Positions 24,501-36,018 of a stretch of DNA of 64,000 bases are shown one piece after another. The position numbers and the translations under genes were made by a program. The stretch is taken from assembly GCF_009389715.1 (NCBI RefSeq), contig NW_024067820.1, forward strand, positions 429,430-493,429, read 5' to 3'. The first letter of the stretch is position 1; each line of letters starts with the position of its first letter. This stretch comes from Phoenix dactylifera. Taxonomy: Eukaryota > Streptophyta > Magnoliopsida > Arecales > Arecaceae. The notes beneath the pieces were generated by a model. That model worked only from the letters and a program-made list of their open reading frames with translations. It made no database searches and was not told where the DNA came from.

Positions 24501-27500
24501 GGTACTACTGTATCGTCATTTAGAAGTTGCAAGCTGACATGATCAGTATTTTGTATTTTGTATTTGATTTAAGGTATCACTTGTACCTCTCGACACAGGT
24601 CATCATAATACCTCTAAGGTATCCAAGTAACGCTGAGCCCATCTCTCAAATAATAGCACAACCATGGTTAGCCACATAGTTAGCCGCACGACTTTCTTAT
24701 AGATATGCCAAGCTATACAAGCGATACCAAATGCGAATCTCCAAATATCTACCAACTGGTAGTGACCAACATCCTGATGTTCTGCCTCTCTGTTGATCCA
24801 TGATCCAACTTTTTTAGAGAAATTAAATGAATCAAACCATACGCCCCACTAATTCAAGTAATCTCCATTCAATTGCATGAGTTCAAGAACGAACAAGAGC
24901 AAGGTATTTGGCCTTGGAAGAATTTGAACTCATGCTGTCACCAAAATTTATATTACGTATAACCTACGGCAGCATGCTAATATTGGTTATTAAGGACCTA
25001 ATCCTATATACCTGATCATGGTCAACCGCAAGGGATGCCACTTTAGGGTTTATATTTGACCATGTTGAGGTCATAGAAAATTGATAAAGGACTAAAAAAT
25101 TGAGAACGTGAGTCATGCGACCTGACGGAGGCCCCATTCTATATAATAAAAAGCTTAGAAGCAAATAATAATAAAAAATTAAGCTCGCTACTCATGTGAT
25201 TCTGGATTGCGACTTAAACTATTATTTATCTACTATTTCTCTGACAAACAAGATAATTCAGCCTATTTTTAAAATTTCAGAAAAGACAAGCTAGTAAGTA
25301 GAAACCGGAAATCATGGAGAAAGTTATAGAGGCTTCGTTAGGTGCACATGAAAATTTTCCAGGCCTCCTAATATTAAGATGGCAATTTAGTATTGATTCA
25401 TATTAGTGATACCAACCTCACTAGAAGATTGACAAATTTCACATTCATATTTGGTTTTTGGGTAGAAATTTGTCCCAATTAATAAATGGAATCCATAGTC
25501 CTATCATGATTGGCTTCCAAAGCTATAACGAATGGTCTTCTTTTTATTCTTTCTAGTTTGAGATGAAATTCTGATTCAAACCTCAGCTTAGTGCGAGAAA
25601 CTTCATTTTTTGGAAAATAAATCTATCGGGTTGCCTCATAGCCCGTCTGGAAGGAGATGAAATGCCATGAAAGTTGTAAAAAAACTGCAGGATAATAAAA
25701 GAAGATATATTACTATAAAAAAAAATAAAAACAAAAGAAAGACACTTTATGAACTTTAGGAATTTTACTACCAACCATTTTCCCATGACTTCTCGTTCAT
25801 TTATTGCTTGTTTGACGAATTTTTCTCATAAAATATAACATCGGCATCGTACTTTACACATATCATTTCCATGTACAATACATAATTGGACGCAAGTCCA
25901 AAACATAAGCTTCTTGTTATCATTTGTACTTAAATATCGCATTAAATTAAGTATTTTCAGTGAACAATAGTGATCTTCAAGAGTTAATGATCCATAGAAA
26001 GTTTAAATCTACTAATGAAGAAAGGATCAACATTTGATTCCAACTATTATTTGAATTAAGATGCAAACCTATTTGGACTTAAAGTTGGAGCTTTTTGTAA
26101 CTTCCGCAATGCATATAATGTATGTCCTTTGGTGATGAGCTCTAAATAATGGATCTCATTATCAAAATTCAATTTTTTCCTCGCCCGTAACAAAAGCTAG
26201 ATTGGCTAAATTGGACAAATGTATGCAAATGGAGTTGCATATGTAGATAACTCATGTTTTTTTGAACTAGTATTTTCTACTACTTCTAGCTATTTAGTGG
26301 ACTCCATGCTTATTCTGACCTAAGTTTGAGGTATCACATTTCATTGCACCACTAATTCCTTGTGAAAGAGAGACTAAAATTATCTTTCTCATATATGCTT
26401 TCCTTTTCATGCCTAATCTTTATGTAACAGAAAACTGTCATCGCCACGAAGAGTGTGGAGTATATGCCTTTCTTCCTCTCCTTCTTTCTCTTTCTAAATG
26501 GTGGAATCTGGACAGTTTATGCCGTGCTTGATAGAGATATTTTCCTCGGAGTAAGTTTGCTCTCAACTTCTTGACAATACTATTAATCTAATAAAGACAC
26601 TGAACAGAGTAGGTCTTTATGTTGATTAGAAAAAAAAGGGGCAAGTCCTCAACTTGTTTTTCAGCAAATCTTTCATAATTCTCATCATATTATTAATCTC
26701 ATCCAAATAGTGATGATTCTTTTACTACATAAGTCGCATAAATGTGGTATTATGTATTTATGACAAATAGTTGGATCTTTCTTTAGGAATTTAAGATGCC
26801 AAATTCGCTTTTAGGTTTATATTTTTAAATTAAATTATTTTGCATAAATACCCTTCTAAAAATTTAAATTTGCGTGAATATCTTCTTCAAATTTATATTT
26901 ATTTCGGTAACCTCAAAAAATACCGTTTTTGCACAAATGCAGCTAATATAACAGTTCTTCTAACATTGTTAATAAAAACCATATTTATTTTACTTAAAAA
27001 TAAATTAAAATTTTGAAATTACTTTTTTATTTCCTACTGCAATTGCTTTATAAACATTTCTTTTTGTATATCTACCCATTAAGGATATTTTAATCATTTT
27101 AATTTGAACAAATTAATTTTTTAATGGCATTAGATGGCGTATATGGGTACATATACAAAAACAAGGATAAAAAAGGGTAGAATAGCAAAACAAGTATTTT
27201 ACGAGGGTATACATGTAAATATCAATTTTGGAAGGGTATTCAAGCAAAATTTGATGTTTAGGAGGGTATTCATGCAAGCAAACCCTTTTACATTTAAAGA
27301 AAAAAATTTATAGTAGACATTTTTTTTTTAGTGAAAGGCAAGCCACCCTATTTATCAATAAAGAATAAATAATACAAAGATAATGAAAGAGGAAGTTTGA
27401 CTTAACCTAAATCATTCATATACATAAGAGAGGAAGTATCATTAAATGAGGCCAAAGCCAGCTTCAGCACTAAAGAAGATCATGGTAGCTAATTGGTCAA

Positions 27501-27612
27501 AAGCATTTCTTCAGATAATATCTCTGGGTACATCTCTTTCTCCAAAAAGTCCAGAAGGTGTTGAATGAAGCAGGATGGGACTATATATTCAATGCGTGAA
27601 GGATCGATGACC

Positions 27613-27650
<38 letters not shown>

Positions 27651-30642
27651 GCAGCAGTTCGAGAAGGTTTGATCCAGTGGCCTTGAAGAGCCATTTCAGA
27701 AGCAACAACCACCCTAGATTTGTATCCAGTTTCTTCCTTAAGACATATCTAGTATTCAATCTATTTTCGAAACCTGAATAGAGAAACACTTTGATTTTTA
27801 AGGGGATGTTAATTTTTCATAGGGTTGGTGTAAATGAACATTTGAGGCCACCTTTACTGTTGAACCTTAAAAGATTTTGCAGAGAACAAGCCGCTTCTTT
27901 CTTCTCTCCAAAACAGTTTGTCTATCTTTGTAAGAAAAAGATGTCCCAATGCGTGAGGCTACGGTCACTATGAGACTTTGGGAAGGGCCAGAACGTAGCG
28001 TTACATCTATCTACGTGAGTAGAGGTTGATTTTGTGTTTCAAACTTATGACATCCCAGTCACAATGGAGTAATCTTACCATTATGCCGAAGCCTGCCTCT
28101 ATTGCTGAAATCTCTATTAAATTCTACAACTCATAAGAAGCTACTCTGTCTAGGGAAAGTTACACTTTAATATCATTTATTCCTTCTGTTCCGATGAGCA
28201 GCAATGGAGGTATTTTGATTGAAACATGCTAGAACTCCCTTGGTCATTGAGCTAGTAAAGCTTGTACTAATTGTCAGGATTCTCATGTTCCTAGCTGCTT
28301 TTTTTGAATGATATCCAATAGTCAGATCATGCATGAAAACTACTTTGATATAGCTAGGGAAATGCTAACAGAAGCTGTACCTTAAATGAATGCGAAAAAT
28401 TCTTTTACCATTAGTTAAGTGAATTTGAGAGTGCTTAATCAACAAGCTGAATTTATAGTGGCAATTCTTTTGAGAAAAATTACCAGGATGATTAGCTCTA
28501 TTTCTACAGCTAGAAAGCAGCACACTGTTCTCATTTGCCAAGCTATGTGACTTCTCTTTTCAGACAGAGAGGCAAGGTTGCCATTATGCAGTAAGTTGAT
28601 GAGCTAGTTCTCACCAAAAAATGTTGATGAGAGGAGATATGCACAGAGAGTAAGCATGATACTAATCCCACATTTAGGAAACCCTTTCATTTGAGAAGGT
28701 CCTAATTTCAAATTAATTTAGGCATTATTTTCTGAAGTACTTGAATAATTCCCACATCATTTATCCGAAAGAAGCTACTATTATAAACACAATTATCTAA
28801 ATCATTCTGTCATAATATATGGAAACTTGTTATGTTTATGTCAAAATTCATAAGTGCCATTGCATATTTGCATTATTTGAAAATCGATGCGAGAAGGGAG
28901 AGCTACTGACATCCACATAGTCCCCATGTCAAGGTACATAGCCAAATATAAACAGATAGATAGATAGACAGATAGATAGACAAAAAAGACTTATGAACCG
29001 CTCTTATGTGTCGGAGGAGAAGACCATAGTGACCCCATTAGAGGTGGTTGCACCAAAGGCTGTATTATGGGTATGTTGGGACATCGGCAGAGAGACTTTA
29101 TTCCTATAATATTTTTTCTGAGAAAGCACGCCTATAATATTTCAATGCCTAAATTTTTAATTAGCGGTTCCCTTGGTAGATTGGTGATTAAGTTTTCAAT
29201 TAGCAGTTCCTCGGGCAGATTGGTGATTACCTGGAACTACTGGTGAAATGATTTCTCTCTCTCTTTTATTTAGTCCAACCGTCGGAGAAAAAGTATGATT
29301 CCCAAGTCACAGTGGAGCTAGGGTCAAACTATTATGCATGACTTCTTTTTTAATGCTAATATTGCTAGAGTGAGTGAGAGCATGGTTGGCTGTGATTTGT
29401 CTCACTTAAAGAAAAAGTAAATTTGTGTATTTATTGAAGATGAGAGTATCTAAAGTGTATATATGCATGGGAGAGTAGAGACATTCAAAGACTTAGATGT
29501 CTAGATAAACAATATGCAAAATAATGCGAACATAAATATTTTCGTTAGAAGGTATTTGGTCACAAATATATCTCTTCAAACTTGAGTTTTATGTGAAAAT
29601 ATCTTTCGACTCCAACCATCCTAGTTCTCCAAAATTTTGATTTCTACTATTACATGCTTGTGTCTCTGCTTTTGTTTTGTACGTATGCGACTGTAGATTT
29701 ATGAAATAGACCTATCAAAAGAGGTTTTATCTTCCTATTCACATACTTTAGGTAGATTGTTGGTAAATCTTAACGAGCTAGTATCAGTTCTTTTGCTTTG
29801 CGAAAGTCTACACTAGAATCTTTGCTCAAAAAAAAAAAAAAAAATATTCGTCCTAGATTCTTCATTAACAACATTCTCTAGCGTCATTAGCCAAGCATAA
29901 CTATATAAAGCTCGTGTTTGTAAATCTAAACCTTTGATGATCTTTCATGCATTGTCATATGAAGAACTTGTCGGAAGAAAAGGGCTAGTAGCTTGTTTTG
30001 CCTACAAACTAAATTTTCCCTTTTTCATATCAAATTAAATGCCTTATGATATTACATATTGGTTCCTTAAAAAAAGGATACTATGTATTGCATTAGCCGA
30101 GTGTTCCCATGCTGTAAATTTATATAAATTGATAAAAATGCTCTCCATAGCATATGATGAAAATCATAGAAATGAAGAGCATAAGAGATTTTTTATGCTT
30201 TATGAGAGAAAACTTTGAAAATTAAAAGTAAAATTCAGTTTATTATAAGAGCAGAAGAGTATGGATCCTGCTGATCTATTAAGTGCAATATTGTCATTTT
30301 TCTTTTGGTTTCTTGTTGTATAACTCATCCTGCTGATCTATTAAGTGCAATATAACTGGTCTGGGTTTCATCACACGGCAAAGATCAAGATCTAGGTCTA
30401 ATTCTTTGATTGAAAGAATCTAAAATAAATACACAACTTTGCATTAATGATATGCTTACTTGCAGATACCAAATGGAATTGGTTTCTTCTTGGGCACCAT
30501 TCAGTTGGTTCTCTACATGATCTACATGAATACAAAGGTGTCAAAACACTCAGGAGAGGCAGTCGAAGGACGATCGCAACAGCAGCGACTCCTCGAGCCA
30601 GATGGTGCATGCAGGCATGATGAAGAAGAAGGCCAGACCTAG
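21554..30642 (+). CDS. SWEET sugar transporter, clade IV (SWEET16/17-like), copy B
   Basis: Tandem paralogue of copy A. Six exons join to 247 aa: 21554-21587, 21703-21739, 21856-22066, 22269-22433, 26431-26550, 30466-30642. Intron positions and phases match copy A. Introns 4 (4.0 kb) and 5 (3.9 kb) are much longer and carry repeats. The conserved prolines P23, P43, P145 and P162, with W176 and N192, are intact. Motifs include [66 protein letters not shown] and [19 protein letters not shown]. The tail is short (about 38 residues) and acidic, with DEEEG, resembling Arabidopsis SWEET17 more than the long tail of copy A. Vacuolar fructose/glucose facilitation is inferred from the clade. The start at 21554 follows a pyrimidine-rich leader. 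Confidence 0.95.
23941..24353. mobile_element. MITE-like element in SWEET-B intron 4
   Basis: Terminal inverted repeats are clear: TTTGGTTCGCAGAAAAAAAG near 23,945 and, on the opposite strand, TTTGGTTCGCAGAAAAAAAA ending near 24,350. The roughly 410-base interior is AT-rich and has no coding capacity. I could not find a convincing target-site duplication, so the superfamily is open. Confidence 0.65.
24570..24840 (-). pseudogene. LINE RNase H domain remnant, copy 2 (different subfamily), in SWEET-B intron 4
   Basis: The minus strand reads [12 protein letters not shown] and, after a one-base frame slip, [14 protein letters not shown] (about 24,740 to 24,645). This matches the LINE RNase H box HIYREANRAADYVAN. 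It is interrupted by a stop soon after. It is only a fragment, antisense to the SWEET gene. Confidence 0.5.
26840..27279. mobile_element. Foldback element, copy 4, in SWEET-B intron 5
   Basis: Left arm: TGCATAAATACCCTTCTAAA and TTGCGTGAATATCTTC. Right arm: GAGGGTATACATGTAAATAT, GAAGGGTATTCAAGCAAA and GAGGGTATTCATGCAAGC, with GGGTAT recurring at 27205, 27234 and 27264. Core: TACCCATTAAGGATATTTTA and GTATATGGGTACATATAC, as in copy 3. It is longer than the other copies because of extra sequence near its middle. Confidence 0.7.
27318..27600 (-). mobile_element. Possible retrotransposon 3' end with A-tail (minus strand)
   Basis: Read on the minus strand this ends ATAGGGTGGCTTGCC, then TTTCACTAAAAAAAA, with an A-tail at about 27,325. 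That is typical of a truncated LINE or retro-sequence inserted in intron 5 of SWEET-B. No protein motif is visible. Confidence 0.3.
27616..27644. repeat. (TA)n microsatellite
   Basis: Uninterrupted TA run in SWEET-B intron 5. Confidence 0.9.
28950..28982. repeat. (GATA)n microsatellite
   Basis: GATAGATAGATAGACAGATA-type tetranucleotide repeat with two A-to-C changes, in SWEET-B intron 5. Confidence 0.85.
29155..29231. repeat. Tandem duplication of about 38 bases
   Basis: TTAATTAGCGGTTCCC...AGATTGGTGATTA is followed at once by TCAATTAGCAGTTCC...AGATTGGTGATTA, in SWEET-B intron 5. Confidence 0.65.
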
Positions 30643-33600
30643 AAGGCTTTAAGCTTCCATTTGATTTCAATATTTATCTTTTATTTTAGGTGTGAAGGGA
30701 ATAAGAATTTAGTTATTGGATTTGCTCTTGTTAAAAATTTAATGTGGGTTGCTATGATTGACGCTGTTATATGTATTGTAGAAAGCATCAACAAATAAAA
30801 GATTTTCCCTTTCTTCATTGACAAAAGAGAGGAGGAGAACTCTCCCACTTCATTAAGTAAATGAAGTATTCATCAAAGTATATATATAAAAAAATTATAT
30901 AGTTCAATTTTGTGCTTATTCAGGCAATGCTACAGAGTCCTGATGAGTCATAAAGAAAATTCTTTGTGCCAAATGGCGCAAAAGGATTAGTGCTACTCAT
31001 GAGGAATTCGTGTATGAAATTTTGGAGCTGATTGAATTATGATGTGCCATGTCGCCGTGAAAACTTTTTGCATGACCAATGTGACCCATGGTAGTTTTCG
31101 TCCTCTATGTATTTCTTTTTTAATGAAATCAAAAATGTTTGGCATAAATATTTTGATTATGAGATCCTTATGGGCCTAAGTTGAGAGGGATCGAACATGA
31201 TATTGACCAACTCCAAGCTGGATAATTCCCTTTCCTCAGAAGAACAAAATATATGCATGCAGATCATAGACTTGCTCTGCCTCAGTTCGATTCTATCATG
31301 TATAAAAAACCAAGAATGTATCTGATCAGGATTTTCTTTTCTTTTCTTTTTCTTTTTTTTGCATGCGTGCGCATGTATATGCACGTGCATGTGTATGTGT
31401 GCTTGAATTAAAGCATGCATGCCTGCTTGTAGAAACAAGGGGGTTAGTCCATCCAAATATGTTAAAATGATTTTGGTAGTAGAAATTCATCAAGATGATG
31501 AAAGAGAAAAATTCAAGATACCTTCCACACAAGTCTAATTGGGGGAGAAAGAAGAGAGGAAAACATTTCTCTTCCCTAAAAAGATATTTAAATTTAGCAG
31601 CTCTCCTATGAAGGTTAAACCCACCAAAGATCCTATTGGGAGGTATTAATCGCACCTAGGTATGGGACTGGGGCATTGTATCAACAATCCTTGATACGGT
31701 ATTTGCCCTATCGAGGTAAAGTCCAAGTTATTTTGTACATGAGGATACTTTTACTATGCATTCTAATGAATGTTTGGATGTCTGCATGCGTCGTCCTACA
31801 ATCTACAATAGGAGTGTCAAACAATGCCTCATCATTGTTGTCAATAGCTCCATTTGCATAACGTCCGTCCATGTCTAGATTGGTGCATCATCTAAAGCAA
31901 TCCTATCATCATCATAGTCCTTTATAGTCATCAATGCAATGAAGTGGTTGTGGTCTTAAGTTATCGTTCTTAATAACATATCTTAACTTCTCTCTATTCA
32001 AATTCAATTTTTGAATTCGAATTATTGTCATAATCTTCTTCTTATTTAAAATTTAAAATTTAAAATTTAAAATTTGAATTATTGCTGTAATTTTTTTCTT
32101 ATTTTTTCTTCTTCTATAATCACTCTTGTACAAGCTATATATATTCAATAGATACTCAAAAACATTCCAACCAATCAACTGGGATTTTAGCCATTACATT
32201 ATGTCTCTTTCTGTTCTCATGGATATAAACTTTAAATTTCTTTTACCTTATTATTCCTTGAGTCCATCCAAATGGTATCCAAAAAGCTTACTTCATGCCA
32301 TTCCACTATATTTTAGTAATGAAAGGTGAGTTGTGTAAATGATGTCAAATTATGCATGAGTTGTGTGCATCAAACAATTGAGAATCAAAAAGGGAGTTCT
32401 TTTGTAGTATCATTTGCAAGAAGCGTTCACTGGTGACCATCGATGCAGTGGATATAACCCATGGAGGTTAGACCTGAAATAGGTGTAGAGCTTGGTTCCA
32501 TTTATGTAGCAGAGTATAGATGTTTAATTCCACTTTTTGCTCCTTAATTTATTATCTCTTCAAAACCTGAGCTTCTTGTGACTGGTCCAATGAATCTCAT
32601 AGCTTTGCAGGAGAGACCTATCAAAAGAGTTCGATCATCTTCCTCTCAGACATCTCAGAAAATCAATGGCTGATCATATTTCATAGTTCATAGGATTATC
32701 TATTAGATCCTAAAGATGGCATTTGCTACTTAGCAATATTTTTTATTTTTTATTTATTTATTTTTTGAGAGAGAAACTACTTAGCAATCTCATGATCTAG
32801 TATAGCAACTTTAGTCAATCAGTTAACATAATAGTAACCTGATTGTAATTTTCTCAAACAGGAACCTGATTGTAATGCTGCCTTCGCAACAGAGCCTTAT
32901 GTGTACTGTGGACCACGTTGTTTTTGGTGACGAAAGGCAAAACAGGGAGGCTTCTTGATGGTCCGAGAGGATCCAGTCCAGGCCTGTCCAAGGCCTCCCC
33001 GGCCCAACTTAACAAGGAATTCAAGCAGCCTAATGGCCCAATATTTGCACCCTGATATGGATTTATTTCGACTGGGCCTAGCTCGTGACCTGCAAATACA
33101 ATACATGATCGCAGTGAAACTACGTAATATATATAATTAAGATTTTAAATTTTATAAGACAGGCCGTCTCAATTTTTCTATGGAACAGAATATGCCGCCA
33201 TCCTAATACTTGGGATAGGGATATCTTAGGACGTGCCAATCAGAATTTGTCCAGGTACTTGAATGTTACGGCGCCCGGCATCTACGCGATGTCCTACTGG
33301 AATTTGAAATTATGCTTGTAATTCTATGTATGGAAAAATAAAATTATAATCATAGACATGTGTACGTATGTGTGTTATGCTTGTAAATAAACTTGCAATG
33401 TGTAATTGAACTTGCATAACTACGCTACTTCATTATTTAATGAATCTTGAGTGATATACACTGTTGATGGTGCCCATGCAAGAAAATTACCACAAAATTG
33501 ATAAAACAGAATGGGTAGCTCATGGATGGGAAGGAGAAAATGGGCTTCGAAACGGACGAATGGATGGTACAGACATAATATTATTGATGGTACACCCGTG

Positions 33601-34056
33601 ACGAACTTATCATAAAGTAGATAAAATAAAAAAAAAAATATGTCTGTTGACAGGAAAGTGACAATAGCTTCGAAGATAGCTACCCACCTACTTCGTATGT
33701 ACGGCCAACTGAAATTCTAGTAGCTTAAAGAGAATTGGAAGATTTTGATACATATTAAGATACTATCTAAAAATTCAGATGTTTAGATGGATGAGCTAGA
33801 TAAGAAATATAATTTTTTTAATCTATCTGATGTAAAACTATTATTTTTGAGTATATCTAGTTCTTTCTATGTTAATACCAATTACAAATATATATTTTCT
33901 ATAATTTAGGGAAGATATTATATGCTGCCTTTTGAATTTAGGGTCCACATGTTCTTTATTTCATGAGTGTTAGTGCATGGTTTATATGTATATCATATAT
34001 GTGTATGTGAGTCATGAGTTCGGTATAATATAAAAAGTGAAACTAGGTAATATAAA
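30643..34056. other. Intergenic region: SWEET-B 3' UTR then repeat-poor spacer
   Basis: The first 200-300 bases are probably 3' UTR. At 31,355-31,405 is an alternating purine-pyrimidine stretch (GCATGCGTGCGCATG-like). At 32,045-32,080 is an AAATTTAAA short tandem. At 32,930-33,070 is a GC-rich patch with GGCCTGTCC and CCGGCCCAAC. No gene is seen. Confidence 0.35.
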
Positions 34057-34494
34057 TGTCACAACCTACGATCTTATTTAAAAGGCCAGCAAAAGTTATT
34101 ATTTGAATTTTTTAACTCAATTAAAGTATTCAAGATCTACCTAGTACGTAGTTAATTTGAGACTAAATATATGTTCACATAGATTCTCACATACTCCTCT
34201 CGTTTAAGGCCTAACGTCCTTGCTTATCTAAGGGTTTAAATCAATTTAAATTTAATCACAAGGATCATGATCGGCTTTTGGTTAGCCTCCATAGATTCGT
34301 GCTGCAATATTTACTAGTTTAAATAGGCTATGGGCCAGATTTGCTTTGATATTATTTGTCATAATCTATGATCTTATCCAAAAAAAACTAATTAGAAGGC
34401 ATTATTTGGGTTGCTTGGCCTTGTATAAGTATCCAAGATCAATCGAATGGATAACCGATGTGGAACTAAACATATGTTAGTATGAATTCTCACA
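34057..34494 (-). mobile_element. Complete TRIM retrotransposon, copy 2
   Basis: Same family as the copy at 18035 but on the minus strand. Repeats at 34057-34191 (135 bases) and 34357-34494 (138 bases) both run TGTCA...CTCACA on the plus strand, the reverse of the TGTGAG...TGACA family ends. They contain GATGTGGAACTAAACATATG, the counterpart of the TCCCACATC block. The interior read on the minus strand has ATAATATCAAAG next to the 5' LTR where the tRNA primer site is expected, and a purine-rich GAGAGGAGTA before the 3' LTR. The element is flanked on both sides by ATAAA, a perfect 5-base target duplication. Confidence 0.88.
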
Positions 34495-35169
34495 ATAAAG
34501 CACTAATTCTATCACGAGACACGGTTATGCCCTGCGTATCACTAATATTTCAATCCCTATTTTATACCACCATAGCCATGTGGCTTTGAAGCTTAGTGCC
34601 TTGACACCCAATCAGCTAATTCTTTTTCCCCACGCTTTATTTCAAATAAAAATCGAATTGGATAGCAGGCATTTGACACATCGATTTCTATCAAGTATTT
34701 GATCCGACTATTTCAATCTAAATTTACTTTAGTTGATGCTGCTTTTAGAAAGGGATATAGCAAACAAATAGCAGTGCAGCTAACGCAATCTAGCTTTTGG
34801 GCTCATCTACCACACGTATGAAAACATCCAGAAAATATTATTTGCCATCTTGGAGACAAGTACTGTAGCGCTACTAAATGCTTGCGGATGCTTACAGCGA
34901 CCCTCTCTGCGGTTGGAACGGACGAACATGTGATGAGGACCGACAAACATCAAAAAATGGAACAGTTTGTGGCCCACGGTACGTGACCATGGATTTCACA
35001 TGCCCTGTGCGCAGCTTCCCAGCTGCTCTCTTAGCCCCAAATACAATTATATAATAGCCTGTGCCAATTAAACTCCTTTACTTCATCATTAATATTTATA
35101 TTAAATAGTAAATTAAATGGTGTCGCGGTGGACATAATTTATCGGACAAGTTTTTGATTATTCTTCTCC
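34495..35169. other. Intergenic spacer without recognised genes
   Basis: Unique-looking moderately AT-rich sequence between the TRIM and the LINE fragment. No open frame with a known motif. Confidence 0.35.
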
Positions 35170-35580
35170 TTTATTATTATTATTATTTTTACTAAAGTAG
35201 ATATATTATACATGACGGAAATGAATATACCTAAAAATGTCAAAAGATAATAAGTCCCGAAGCGCATTGGATAATTCCCTCTCTCTCAGCCAAAAGGTCT
35301 TTTTAGAATAATTAGCCACAAAAAAGACTACCAACTTTGCTGCTCCGTTAGTTTTATGGTATACATGCTTTGCCTGAAAGACCATCTCCACTCACCATCA
35401 TTCGAATATTTTTGAGCAGCAGATAGTTGTCGCCCACCTCATTCATACTTTGTTGGATCCAGCTAATAATTGTAGTTAAGTTGCCTTCCAGCACTATAGC
35501 ACATGCTTGCAGTAAGCGTCGGACATAACTTAAATCGGATCAGGCTGCCAGCAAGTCCGCCCCAGGATTCTTCTCCATTA
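35170..35580 (-). pseudogene. LINE RNase H domain remnant, copy 3, with 3' end
   Basis: The minus strand encodes AIVLEGNLTTIISWIQQ (about 35,500), then MVFQAKHVYHKTNGAA, then FWLRERELSNALRDLLSFDI (down to about 35,230). These follow the order of the plant LINE RNase H domain: beta strand with the acidic residue, WI helix, HxYREANGAADW box, then the RERELPPALRD tail. A T-rich tract at 35,175-35,195 on the plus strand probably represents the A-tail. The HVYHKTNGAAKLVVF box is degraded and frames shift, so it is a dead 5'-truncated copy. It lies about 440 bases upstream of the DUF538 start. Confidence 0.65.
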
Positions 35581-35654
35581 CTTTATAGATTGGTTTTTAC
35601 GCCTTCCGCACAAACTATCACCATTCATGCTTTGGGATATGTGATAACAGGACG

Positions 35655-36018
35655 ATTAGACACGTGATCATACCAAAGACCAAGCGTGATCCTCGATTTA
35701 CCTTGACTACCAATCACCTTATGCCACGTCCTATGCCATCAGTGCAAGGTGAGGTTTTGGTAAGACAATCTGAAGATATACCCACAACCTTCGAGTCTTC
35801 CCCTACCTACCAAACCCAAACGGGAACCGATTTCCGAGCACGTGATCGCGTGACTCTCTCGCTCGCCACGGGCCCACGGCGCCACGCCCTTCTACTCCTC
35901 AAACCCTTCCAAATCCAAACAGGAAACGATCGCATCTCGGTGGATAAAAACCACGGAAACTGAGATAAAACCACAGAACCAAACAAACAACCAAGAGAAA
36001 AAAAGATAAAAAGGAACC
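35655..36018 (+). promoter_or_regulatory. DUF538 promoter and 5' leader with two G-boxes
   Basis: Palindromic CACGTG cores occur at 35661-35666 (in GACACGTGATCA) and 35839-35844 (in GAGCACGTGATCGCGTGAC). G-boxes with flanking ACGTG are bound by bZIP and bHLH factors and often confer abscisic acid or light response. Response here is inference. A TATA-like GGATAAAAACC is at about 35,942, some 75 bases before the start codon. An A-rich leader follows. Confidence 0.5.
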
